Shown: one piece after another, positions 20,880-30,390 of the stretch
Numbering within the stretch: position 1 is the stretch's first letter
How the letters are laid out: each line of letters begins with the position of its first letter
Assembly (NCBI GenBank): GCA_039566865.1
Contig: CM076947.1
Coordinates: 5,339,501-5,403,500 of the forward strand
Direction: 5' to 3'
DNA length: 64,000 nucleotides
Source: Aurelia coerulea
Lineage: Eukaryota; Cnidaria; Scyphozoa; Semaeostomeae; Ulmaridae
The notes under the pieces: model-generated
Seen by the model: only the letters and a program-made list of their open reading frames with translations
Databases searched by the model: none
Told to the model about the DNA's origin: nothing
Translations under genes and position numbers: made by a program

Positions 20880-21822
20880 TCCTTGCAAACAGCCTTAGCA
20901 GTGATTAATGGCAAAAAAGAGTGCAGTGTGAGAGTATTGTTTGATACAGGAAGCCATAAATCGTTTATCACTGCTGGGGCTGTGGGCAAACTTGGTTTAA
21001 GGCCAGTGAGGAGAGAGGAGCTCGGGATTAAAGTTTTTGGAGGCAAAGAAGCTGTGACTGAGATGAGAGATGTTGTAGAAATTTCTTTAAGTTCTTTGAA
21101 TGATGAGAAAAGTGTGAAAATTGAAGCCTTTGTTGTTAAGGACATCTCTACTATACCTAATGTTCATGTAGAAAGAGTAAAAAAGGATTTCTCACACTTA
21201 ACCAATGTATGGTTTGCAGATGTTTCTAGGGACGATGACATGTTGGAAGTTGACTGTCTTGTTGGATCTGACTGGCTTTGGTCTTTCCAAGAAGGGGAGA
21301 CAATACGAAGGGGGCCAAAAGAGCCAGTTGCAGTGAAAACCAGTCTAGGCTGGGTTTTGTCCGGGCCTCTCAAAGGTAAGACACTTGATTCTAATACCTT
21401 TTGCAATGTGAATATTTGTGTTGATCCCAGGTCTAATTATACAGAAGAGAAACAAGATACTGAGATGAAATTGCACAAACTTTGGGACGTGGATAGCATT
21501 GGTATTAGAGAACCTGATAAAGTCCATGAAAATGTTCTTGATGACATTTCTTTTACAGGAGAACGATATTCCGTCGGCCTACCATGGAAGATAGGCCACA
21601 AACCTCTACCTTCAAATTACAATGTTAGTTTGTTGCGTTTGAAAAGTCAGGTTAAGAAATTGAGGCAGAATCCTAACATTTTTGAGAAATATGATGAAAT
21701 TATCTGCCAACAGGTACAGGATGGCATAATAGAACAGGTTTCTGAAATGGAGCCTGTAGATGAGACACATTACCTTCCGCACAGAGCAGTCGTAAGAGAA
21801 AATGCGGGGAGTACAAAGGTTA
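20880..21822 (+). pseudogene. BEL/Pao pol: aspartic protease and start of reverse transcriptase, truncated
   Basis: Begins in the minus-one frame relative to gag, at the run GAAAAAAAG near 20871. The retropepsin active site is VLFDTGSHKSFI, followed by the DUF1758-type region (DCLVGSDWLWSF, SLGWVLSGPL). A pre-RT linker follows (KLWDVDSIGIRE, LPWKIGHKPLPSNY), then the RT beginning HYLPHRAVVREN. It then runs into a GGAAAACGC repeat near 21823 and is lost. RT, integrase and the 3' LTR are missing, so it is dead as an autonomous element. Confidence 0.8.
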
Positions 21823-23100
21823 GAGTCGGCCAGGTCGAAAACGCGGAAACCGCGGAAAACGCGGAAAACGCGGAAAACGCGGAAAAACATTTGAAGTTAT
21901 AGTGTTTATTGTGTTAAAATATAGGTAAGAAACCTCTAAATAAGCCAAATATTCCCTCAAGAAGACAAACAAGAAATTTCCGCGTTTTCCGCGTTTTCGT
22001 TTTTGCTATAGGTGATTTTCGAAAACGCGGAAATATCTTTATATGAACTTTTATCAGTAGCTTTTTGCAAATATAGACGAGCAATACGTTAAGCTTTCTC
22101 GCGTAATGAATTCTTTACCAAAATAGACTTCGTAGATCCGAATGAAACTTTTGGATCATAAGATTTAAAAATTAATGGGCCTAACAGGAATTCGAGAGGA
22201 GTTTGTTGATAGTTTCTCGACCGTATCCCTCTATGATGCTATGGGCGGATACAGCATGTAATGTCGCCAACTGAAGCAACAAAATAAACTTAGAGCCTCC
22301 TCCTTTGTAGAATAAAATTGTTTCCGCGTTTTCGTTTTTGCTATAGGTGATTTTCGAAAACGCGGAAAACGCGGAAATCTCTTCATATCATAGCACCATA
22401 GCACCATAACGGGATACGGTCGAGAAATTATCAACAAACTCCTCTCGAATTCCTGATAGGCCACTTAGGCCTATTAATTTTCAAATCTTATGATCCAAAG
22501 TTTCATTCGGATCTACGAAGTCTATTTTGGTAAAGAATTCATTACGAGAGAAAGCTTAACGTATTACTCGTCTATATTTGCGAAAAGCTACTGATAAAAT
22601 TTCATATAAAGATATTTCCGCGTTTTCCGCGTTTTCGAAAATCACCTATAGCAAAAAGGAAAACGCGGAAAACGCGGAAAAAATTTTATTCTACAAAGGA
22701 GGAGGCTCTAAGTTTATTTCGTTGCTTCATTATGGCGTCATAACATGCTGTATCCGCCCATAGCATCATAAAGGGATACGGTCGAGAAATTATAAACAAA
22801 CTGCCCCTCGAATTCCTGATAGGCCACTTAGGCCCATTAATTTTTACATCTTATGATCCAACAGTTTCATTCGGATCTACGAAGTCTATTTTGGTAAAGA
22901 ATTCATTACGAGAGAAAGCTTAACGTATTACTCGTCTATATTTGCGAAAAGCTACTGATAAAATTTCATATAAAGATATTTCCGCGTTTTCCGCGTTTTC
23001 GAAAATCACCTATAGCAAATTTGAAAACGCGGAAAACGCGGAAATTTCTTGTTTGTCTTCTTGATGGAATATTTGGCTTATTTAGAGGTTTCTCTCCTAT
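21823..23100. repeat. Cluster of inverted and direct copies of a GGAAAACGC-ended repeat
   Basis: Tandem GGAAAACGC units (21838-21888) lead into a series of ~300-bp blocks. Each is bounded by TTTCCGCGTTTTCCGCG or its complement and by the hinge ATCACCTATAGCAAA. One block (~22010-22330) is inverted relative to two direct copies (~22370-22650 and ~22740-23010). These share AGGCCACTTAGGCC and CTACGAAGTCTATTTTGG. No protein-coding sense is seen. It truncates the BEL element. Confidence 0.7.
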
Positions 23101-23139
23101 ATTTTAACACAATAAACACTAAGACTCTTTGTGGGGGGG

Positions 23140-24215
23140 GGGTATTTATCTGCAATACGGTGTAGTATGCCTTGGTTCTTTCAGAATCACGTGAAATTTA
23201 GAGGCACGAGGGCACGCCAGAAATTGAGGCACGCTAAAAATAAGGGCAGGAGGGCAGGAGGGCACGCCAACATGGAAGGCACCAGGGCACGCCAAAATTT
23301 TGGGCACGCGGGCACGCCAACATGGAAGGCACCAGGGCACGCCAATAATTTGGGCACGAGGGCACGAGGGCACGAGGGCACGCCAACATGGAAGGCACCA
23401 GGGCACGCAAAAAATTTGGGCACGCGGGCACGAGGGCACGAGGGCACACCAACATGGAAGGCACCAGGGCACGTAGGGCACGTGGGGCACGCGATTTAGC
23501 AGACTCATATACGACTCTAACCGGCCAGGTCGGAAACCGCGGAAAAACATTTGAAGTTTCTGAATGGCGAGAAATAGTGTTTATTGTGTTAAAATATAGG
23601 CAAGAAACCTCTAAATAAGCCAAATATTCCATCAAGAAGACAAACAAGAAATTTCCGCGTTTTCCGCGTTTTCGAAAATCACCTATAGCAAAATTGAAAA
23701 CGCGGAAAACGCGGAAATTTCTTGTTTGTCTTCTTGATGGAATATTTGGCTTATTTAGAGGTTTCTTGCCTATATTTTAACACAATAAACACTATTTCTC
23801 GCCATTCAGAAACTTCAAATGTTTTTCCGCGGTTTCCGACCTGGCCGGTTAGAGTCGTATATGAGTCTGCTAAATCGCGTGCCCCACGTGCCCTACGTGC
23901 CCTGGTGCTTTCCATGTTGATGTGCCCTCGTGCCCTCGTGCCCGCGTGCCCAAATTTTTTGCGTGCCCTGGTGCCTTCCATGTTGGCGTGCCCTCGTGCC
24001 CTCGTGCCCGCGTGCCCAAATTATTGGCGTGCCCTGGTGCCTTCCATGTTGGCGTGCCCTCGTGCCCGCGTGCCCAAAATTTTGGCGTGCCCTGGTGCCC
24101 TCCTGCCCTTATTTTTAACGTGCCTCAATTTCTGGCGTGCCCTCGTGCCTTTAAATTTCACGTGATTCTGAAAGAACCAAGGCATACTACACTGTATTGC
24201 AGATAAATACAAAGA
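23140..24215. repeat. Near-perfect ~1.07-kb palindrome with minisatellite arms
   Basis: The left arm starts ATACGGTGTAGTATGCCTTGG and the right arm ends with its complement near 24190. The centre is at about 23685 (ATCACCTATAGC), giving arms of ~530 bp. Each arm holds several ~60-bp tandem units built from GGGCACGCCAACATGGAAGG and GGCACGAGGGCACG, then a segment with GGCCAGGTCGGAAACC. Open frames on both strands (Pro/Cys/Ala-rich) merely reflect the repeat. The arms differ in the number of tandem units. Confidence 0.85.
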
Positions 24216-24985
24216 GAAACACTATTTTCAAGGTAGTTCACTTGAACCTAAATAGTTATAAATCTTATCAATAATCAAATTTGATAGTGATGTCCATTTA
24301 TCCCTTCCGTGTCGATAGCTATACTTCCTTCATCTGATCCTAATAAAATTCTTGGATCTGTCACCGTATTTGTAATGAAGGCCAACTTTGGCTATCAAAC
24401 CATCAAGTCTTTAGGGATTTTGCAGGCAGCTGGTATCAGAATATTTTCAAAGAAGATATAAAAATCAATAAATGAGATTAAAAAGGGCCTTATTCGTCTG
24501 ACTTCATGTTCACACGAAAAAATCAAAAATTGTGGGTAGTTAACTTTACCCGGGTCGAAGCAAGATATCAACTGAACCGAGGGGTGTATCACGAGCGGAA
24601 ATCTCGTACACCTTGCTCAGAAATCCAAAATCAAATCCGGGAATCTTTTCAAAGTTTTAAAAATCCATCAAATCCTTCTAAAAACCAGCAAATCCCGGAA
24701 ATCCTAATGAAATCCTTAAAATCCTTAGGATTTTTATGAAATCCAGAGAAATCTGTCAAAATCTCTTGAAATCTCTCGAATCTTTTCAAAATTGTCGTAG
24801 TCATCAGCCTGTGAAGTCTCAAATTGCGCCATTTTTGGATGAAAACGAGACTGTAGAATGGAAACGAGGCTTTTCGCGTTTCAAATTTTTGAGTACGAAG
24901 CTGCTAACCAACAAACAACAGCACGTTTTGCTCGTTTCCTTAGCCGTGTTTTGCCTGCATGCCATCTACACATGTCCCAAGTCTT
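24216..24985. other. No gene; AAATCC-rich degenerate simple sequence at 24600-24790
   Basis: From about 24600 the word AAATCC/AAATCTC recurs more than a dozen times with irregular spacing. The rest of the stretch shows nothing I can support. Confidence 0.5.
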
Positions 24986-25195
24986 TCTCTTCAGTCCGTC
25001 TTACCGTTCCCTTTACGGTAGTTCCTGGATCCGCCATTTTCTGGATCCACCATTCCAACATTCCGTTCAGAGAGCTCGGGAGATCTCTCTCTCTCCCCCT
25101 CTCCCCATCTCTCTTGACGAAATGTTGGAATGGTGGATCCAGAAAATGACGGATCTAGGAACTACCATAAAGGTGAGCGTAAGACGGACTGAAGA
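24985..25195. repeat. Long hairpin, ~80-bp arms
   Basis: TCTTCAGTCCGTCTTACCGT through TGGATCCACCATTCCAACAT returns in reverse complement at 25118-25192. The loop is a CT-rich run (TCTCTCTCTCCCCCTCTCC). A few mismatches lie between the arms. It is probably a small inverted-repeat element; no target duplication is clear. Confidence 0.75.
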
Positions 25196-25354
25196 GGATA
25201 TACTTGAGGCAGGTCTACATGCCAGCCGGAGGAACTTCTTATTACTACAGGGAGAATTGCTTTTGCCGCACATATCAGAAAATTGCAGTTTGGATTACCC
25301 AACCTTTCTATTCGATGTCAACCTAAGGGGAAACAGACAGTCCCTTAACTGGCA

Positions 25355-25640
25355 GGAAAGCTTCCTGTACAAAAATACCAGGCTAAACTTGGCCTTGTAC
25401 AGCAAGTTTTAGCCTTGTAGCAGGGATTATGACCTTGTTATGACCTTTAACTAACCTTGAAGAAAATTACAAGGCTATCAGTAAGATTCTAAGTTACAAC
25501 CAGTCTAACACAAGGTTTCCACAAGGCTTCTACAAGGCTAATTAGCATTTTTCGTGCCATTTACAAGGTTACAGCAAGGCTTTTCTAGGCTAGAACAAGG
25601 TTACAAGGCTAGAACTACAAGTTTAAAGGCAGAAACACCG
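25355..25640. repeat. Array of dispersed ACAAGGCT words
   Basis: ACAAGGCT / ACAAGGTT and the complement AGCCTTGT occur more than a dozen times within ~280 bp at irregular spacing. The left part carries the complement form and the right part the direct form. It may be a decayed minisatellite or foldback arms. Confidence 0.55.
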
Positions 25641-25931
25641 CAACACGACAAAAAACAACAGCAAATACGATTAGCATTACAATGCCACGAACAAAATAAG
25701 GATCCCATGGTTGAAAGACGTGGAAACAAAAGCTTGTGAAAACATTTGAAAAATATTGTGATGGTCGAAGCTGAGATCAAACTCATCCAAGGGATTGGCC
25801 TTTCACCATTTGACGACCTAAAATACCAAACACAACACATATATCTTTGTATCGGGCTTTTGGCCCTGGTGGTGACCCGCATGTTTGCTTTTGTGTTTGA
25901 CCCGCAGATTACTTGACCTGCTGGCTTGCAG

Positions 25932-26211
25932 AATAAAGTCGTCGTGGAATCAGCGGTTGATGCAGTTTTGAAAAGTGATGTTTCAATAGATCCTGAAATA
26001 AAGCAGATCAGTTAGAGAGTTGACTGGGAAAGATCAGAGAGGATCACACTGGGAAGACAAGGTGTATGGAGAGACTGCCTTAATTTTTACAAAGTTGCTA
26101 TGATTGATAAGAGCAGGCTGTTCAAAGAACTGAAAGTTGAATTTCAGGGTGGGTGAAGATGGGGATGACTGTGGTGCATTGCGCTTGGAATTCTGTAACA
26201 AAATAAGCTGG
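25932..26211 (+). pseudogene. HECT-domain-like ubiquitin ligase exon, broken
   Basis: Acceptor TGGCTTGCAG and donor CTGG|GTAAGAG border the exon. It reads VVESAVDAVLKSDVSIDPEI, a TAG, then RQGVWRDCLNFYK, LFKELKVEFQG and, after a one-base shift, GEDGDDCGALRLEFCNKIS. The pattern 'l.V.F.GEdG.D.GG..rEF' marks the start of a HECT E3 ligase domain. The stop and the frameshift make it a pseudogene. HECT-like genes of this kind are often found among transposons in cnidarians. Confidence 0.6.
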
Positions 26212-26930
26212 GTAAGAGGACAGCTTCATTCATTTTTATATAAGAATCTTCATGAGCGTGGGGGCGAATAAATTTAAGGGGGCTGCCCTACAAAAAAATC
26301 CATTGTTTAGAAACATGTTGCCTGACTTAAGGCGGATTTCTGCCTGATTATGGCTGATTTTTTTAATGCTATTGCGTTCACAGTTTCTTATATAACCATG
26401 GGTAGGACTTTTACTCAATGGGTTTATCACTCTTCAGAAAAGGTGCATGAAATTTTCTTAAAAAAATGACAAGATTTTTAGGGATTTTTTACGGATTATT
26501 GTTGAAAACAAAAGGATTTTTGTCAAGGGTGTACACAATTTGAGAGAGTGATACACCCTTAGCTTTAACTTATAATTTTAAGCAACAGATCAGGTTCTCA
26601 GGTTTGGCAAAATTTCTTACTAGCTAGAATTCTAATTAGAACGTTTACTGTAAAAAAGGTAGATAATCAGGGATCACCTTTCAAAATCTCTTTTCAACAT
26701 CTATAAGGACTCTCATAATTATACAGCCTTGACAACTTGCAGAATAAAAAATTACACAATGGAAAAGTCATACAGAATGTTCATTCAGCAAAATATGATT
26801 TTCAAATTAACTCATTTTTACAAAATGCCATGAAGTGTTTAAGTTTAGTACTTAAATTTGCAGCTATGTGCTATGATTTGCAACGCTGAGAAAGATAAGT
26901 TCAACAATAAGAACAAAACAAAAGTTAGCT
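26212..26930. other. No gene identified
   Basis: AT-rich sequence with a possible intron start at 26212. I see no repeat, exon or element end. Confidence 0.4.
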
Positions 26931-26939
26931 TAAAGGACC

Positions 26940-28015
26940 TGGGTCATTACTTCATGCAATAATGAGAGAACTACATCAAAAATATAAATTGCATAATGTC
27001 CTGATAAATAAAAGAGTAATTGATGCTGTTTTCATAAAAATAAGAAGAGCAAATGGAAAAATCACTGAAGCATTGAAACGGAGTGGAAACTATCCAAATA
27101 AGTTATTTAGCAGTTGGAAAAATGGAAAACTTTAAATTTGGAACTTGAGATTTGAGCCTGATGAGCTGAACACAGTGGCTTTAGCAAGATAAAACTTACG
27201 GTTATTACTGGGGACAAAGAAACTGGTATCTGATCACAATGAAACAATTGCAATAGTTGCTAGAATGATGGTTATCAATCACGAAATAAAGGAAAAACTA
27301 AACAGGAAACAGCAGTCACAACAACAAAGAATAGATTGCAAAATATAGCTTTAAAATTGATGAAACAAAAGAAGGGACAAGATGCAAACAGTAGAGGAGC
27401 AGGGACTAAAGGTATGGTGAACTTTAGTAGAATGCATAAATACAGGCTTAAAAAACAAATTGCAAATGACTGTCAGGTAGGTCTTCATTCTATTACTGCG
27501 CAAAAAGTTGAAATATTTAATGGGGAAACTGAACAATATGAAGTAATCGATTTACTAGAAAACAGAATCTGTGCAACCTCTACACTAGCTGAGGAAAGAA
27601 TATCAAAAGTGGACATTAACAATATCAATATGCTACTGCTAATAAAAGACCAATTCAATATGTCCAATAGTGCATATCCCGAATGGCACCAGCATGCAAC
27701 CAGCTCCCAAGAGGATGCAATGTGATAAAACAGCTGACTGAAAAAAACAAGCAATGGAACATATTTCTTACTGCCAGTGTCAATGGGGTTCAGCAAAGAA
27801 TTACAGACAGGCTTCCTTTGAGAATTTGAGCACTTAAAAAACAGCAACCTGACAATCCTTGCCACAATGCAAGAAAGATGAGAGTAAAATTGACAGGGGA
27901 TGGGACTGATATTGGGAAAAGATTGCAGGTAGTAATAATAGCATTTACCATAATTGATGAAGTGGTTGCTATTAATGACAAAGTCAAGGAAAAACTAGAA
28001 CGGGAAAAGCAGTCA
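26940..28015 (+). pseudogene. Orphan transposon-associated gene ('GDGT-iGKR' family), decayed
   Basis: Segments in shifting frames. First is NVLINKRVIDAVFIKI. Next is an open 129-codon part (27336-27725) with LKKQIANDCQ, ERISKVDINNINMLLLIKD and FNMSNSAYPEWHQ. After a stop come NGVQQRITDRLPLRI and VKLTGDGTDIGKRLQVV. I recall the order 'lLyvKD.f..s..aYhE ... GvQQ.l ... vKlsGDGT.IGkrl.vv' from a large uncharacterised family in cnidarians and fish. Function is unknown. At least two stops break this copy. Confidence 0.5.
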
Positions 28016-28240
28016 CATATTAAATATCACAGTCAGTGGCCAAGCTGGTGAAAAAGGGACCGTCATGCTCTCACGCGCCAAAGGCGGAGTGGCAAAAATT
28101 CGTTTGGACCACACTCTTTTTTGGCCTGGAAACGCCCTTCTTACAAGAAGATCAGAAAACGCCTGTTGCTGCAGAGATGAAAATAAAGTTGCAAAAATAA
28201 AACGAAGAAAACTCTTATTTTTACAAATTGTAGGCCGCAA

Positions 28241-28579
28241 ATGGTTTTCAAATATTTTTGTTTCAAAGTTGATATCTCAGTGAAACATTATGTAGACCTT
28301 TATCAAAGATTTGGCAGGCACTATGTCAGTGCCCTAGATGTTATGGAATCATTTGAGGAGAACAGTTGCCAGGCATGTTTAGTCCTCAATGAAAAGGTCA
28401 TTGAGTTAAGCTCAAGCCCCACGTCACGGGAATGCCCATTGCTTGAGTTTTCCTTTTTTAAGCAGAAGGAACCCCACCAGCTCATTGGCAACAGTGACAC
28501 TGGGGGTAATCAAAACTGCATTACAATTGATCTTGCAAGAAGATTGGCCGTTGTGGAAGAAAGTTCTTCTCTTCTGTAA
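28241..28579 (+). CDS. Unrecognised open frame, 112 codons
   Basis: Contains VKHYVDLYQRFGRHYVSALD and later CPLLEFSFFKQKEPHQLIG. I recognise no family. It may be a further decayed piece of the preceding orphan gene. There is no start context or splice evidence, so coding status is doubtful. Confidence 0.2.
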   Translation: MVFKYFCFKVDISVKHYVDLYQRFGRHYVSALDVMESFEENSCQACLVLNEKVIELSSSPTSRECPLLEFSFFKQKEPHQLIGNSDTGGNQNCITIDLARRLAVVEESSSLL

Positions 28580-28620
28580 GGAATTATGATTATACTGCAA
28601 GCACAAACCCCAGAGAGAGA

Positions 28621-28628
28621 GAGGGGGG
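28621..28628. repeat. Poly-G end of a GGGGGGGTACTC-type element (single end)
   Basis: A GA repeat followed by GGGGGGGTACTCTGCTATAT. This resembles the ends of the poly-G inverted-repeat elements at 45489 and 43630. No matching second end was found nearby. Confidence 0.4.
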
Positions 28629-29049
28629 GTACTCTGCTATATTCAGGATAGAGATGCACAGGTTACTCTTTTGGGTCTAAAATTTGGGGCAAGGATCATT
28701 TTTGTGGGTCAGTCATTTGTACAGTTACTTTTTGGGTTGCTGAAATTCTTGCTTATGTCATATGTGTTTAGGTCTCAAATATCAGAACAAGTAAAAAATT
28801 GGGAAAAATATAACTTACAAACAAACTTAGAATCAAGTAACAGAACTAAAATAGAAAAGGCTTAGATTTCCAAATACATTCTAAGAGATCTAATCAGTGA
28901 GGCCACTTTTCTGCAGATTAACATACTGACTTCATAAATTTTGAGTATGTAAGGTCAGAAAAATAGTTCTTTTTGGTCTATTTCCATGGCAGAATTGTTT
29001 TGGGTTTATGTGTTGCTGTTGTACCCCAGCCTGAGCACCCTTATCATAA

Positions 29050-29516
29050 ATATACCTTGCACAAACAGGAAAGTTCTCTTGAAAAGTTCCTTTAATCAGC
29101 AACAAATTATGATAACACTGCAAGCGGAAACAGGAAAGTTCCTTTAGTCAGCAACAAATTATGATTAATTCTGCAAGCACAAACAGAAAAATTCCTATAA
29201 CCAGCAACAAATTGAACCAGTAAATAATGATCTGATTGAATGCATAGATATGATTGGTCAGTTCTCCCTTGAAGAGAATTTTCCTGTTTGTGCTTGCAGT
29301 ATTATCATACTATTGTTGCTGGTTAGGGAACTACTGACCAATCATATCTATGCATCCAATCAGGTGATTATTCACTGCTTCAATTTGTTGCTGATTATAG
29401 GAAATTTCCTGTTTGTGCTAGCAGTATTATCATCATTTGTTGCTAATTGAAGGAATTTTCCAAGAGAACTTTCCTGTTGTGCTTGCAGTATTATCATAAT
29501 TTGTTGCTGATTAAAG
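29050..29516. mobile_element. Palindromic repeat with GTTTGTGCTTGCAGTATTAT units
   Basis: Units reading AGGAAAGTTCCTTTAATCAGC then AACAAATTATGATAA then CTGCAAGC repeat on the left (29052-29240). They return inverted on the right (29255-29516), with the centre near 29250 (GATATGATTGGTCAG). It probably represents a small inverted-repeat element with internally duplicated arms. An isolated unit occurs at 28580. Confidence 0.65.
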
Positions 29517-29596
29517 TGATCAAGGTCTAATGGTAAATAGATTTGTATATAAACTGAATAAAAGAAGTTCGGACGCAAACAAGACAAGCTATTTAG

Positions 29597-29637
29597 CACA
29601 CTGAGGCCTTTCTGACTTGTGTCTTCATCAGAGTGTG
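29597..29637 (-). ncRNA. Hammerhead-ribozyme-like motif of a Penelope-like element
   Basis: The minus-strand RNA reads, in order: CACACU (stem I), CUGAUGA, stem II GAC-ACAA-GUC, GAAA, a GG/CC stem III, the cleavage-type triplet CUC, then AGUGUG closing stem I with six perfect pairs. All conserved core nucleotides of the hammerhead are present. Penelope-like elements are known to carry hammerhead motifs with a minimal stem III. It lies ~160 bases downstream of the GIY-YIG stop codon, on the same strand. Stem II has an A-A mismatch at its base. Activity is untested. Confidence 0.65.
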
Positions 29638-29800
29638 ACTTACAAAACTAAAATGATTCTAAAGTTACTTTATGGGTATACAATTAACAGATGGATTCAC
29701 AATTTCCTGAAAAAATATTTTCTAAGTTTTGACTAATTAAGTGTTGCATGTCCGACTTTTATCAACTTTTCTTCATGGGAAAGTAACTGTCTAGGATCTT

Positions 29801-30390
29801 TCAACTGCATGAAAGCGTTGATTTGAAAAAAGGTTCTTCTAAGTTCTTATTCCTGGCGCCACAGTTGAAAACATGTTTGGGAAATATGCACGGTGAGATT
29901 CCTGTGCGTGATTCTGAAATATGGTTGTTCATACGTTGGCGTAAATTTGTTGTCTGACCAATGTATGTTGTTCTCCCTTTACACAAATTACACAAGAGAA
30001 AGTATACAACGTTTTTGCCTTTGCAAGTGACGTGACTTCTGATTGACCAGCTTGTTCCCTTTGAAGTTATGAATGAATCAACTGGCTGGAGGTATAATCT
30101 GCAAAGTTTGCACTGTTTATTGTTACATAAAAGTGATTCCTTGGGGGGCTGGGACACTTGGATGTTCTTTGGAATTAAATTTTGCGGTTGTGAGTATTGA
30201 TGTGATATTCGCTGGTTGTTTGAGGGCTAACAGTGGTTTGCAATTAATTAAGTTTTGCTTCGTTGTTTGGTCCTTAAAATGTTTGAACAGTGTTGATATG
30301 GTCTTTATGACATTGTTATAAGACAGGCTTGGGTAGTAGGTTTTCACAAGAGGTATAATGTCCTTCTTTGTTGGTCCACGAAGAAAAGTT
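29801..30390 (-). pseudogene. GIY-YIG endonuclease domain of a Penelope-like element
   Basis: The C-terminal 118 codons (29801-30157) contain CNNKQCKLCRLY, a cysteine cluster typical of these proteins. The GIY-YIG motif follows as VVYFLLCNLC...TTYIGQT, with NLRQRMNNHIS after it. A frameshift near 30150 separates an upstream piece (YYPSLSYNNVIKTISTLF, and before it FLRGPTKKDII). The domain nicks DNA to prime reverse transcription. It is truncated on its 5' side at the SINE-like insert. Confidence 0.75.

Larger units (their letters stand above)
19020..20898 (+). pseudogene. BEL/Pao retrotransposon gag, broken
   Basis: A gag polyprotein of the BEL/Pao type (DUF1759). It has an acidic, coiled-coil-like N-terminal part (LNKIQAEIDKEPDDVDYRRL), then LPKLELRKFNGKIEDWPEFW, then YLEGPARSVIKGF. 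After the insert at 19613-20073 it continues with SLTEVDYDEAV, and then three zinc knuckles: CAYCSKNHEAENC, CFSCLKSGHRVFKC and CRLCKKSGHHVPIC. Stops occur near 19132 and 19356 with frameshifts around them. Gag would package the element RNA. It ends in a frame one base off from the protease. Confidence 0.8.

Noticed and set aside
21823..23060. CRISPR-like array
   Set aside because: Repeats are adjacent or inverted with no unique regular spacers, and the DNA is eukaryotic.
23146..24206. Long open frames on both strands (Pro/Cys/Ala-rich or Gly/His/Arg-rich)
   Set aside because: They mirror each other across a palindrome, follow the minisatellite period and lack any domain or start context.
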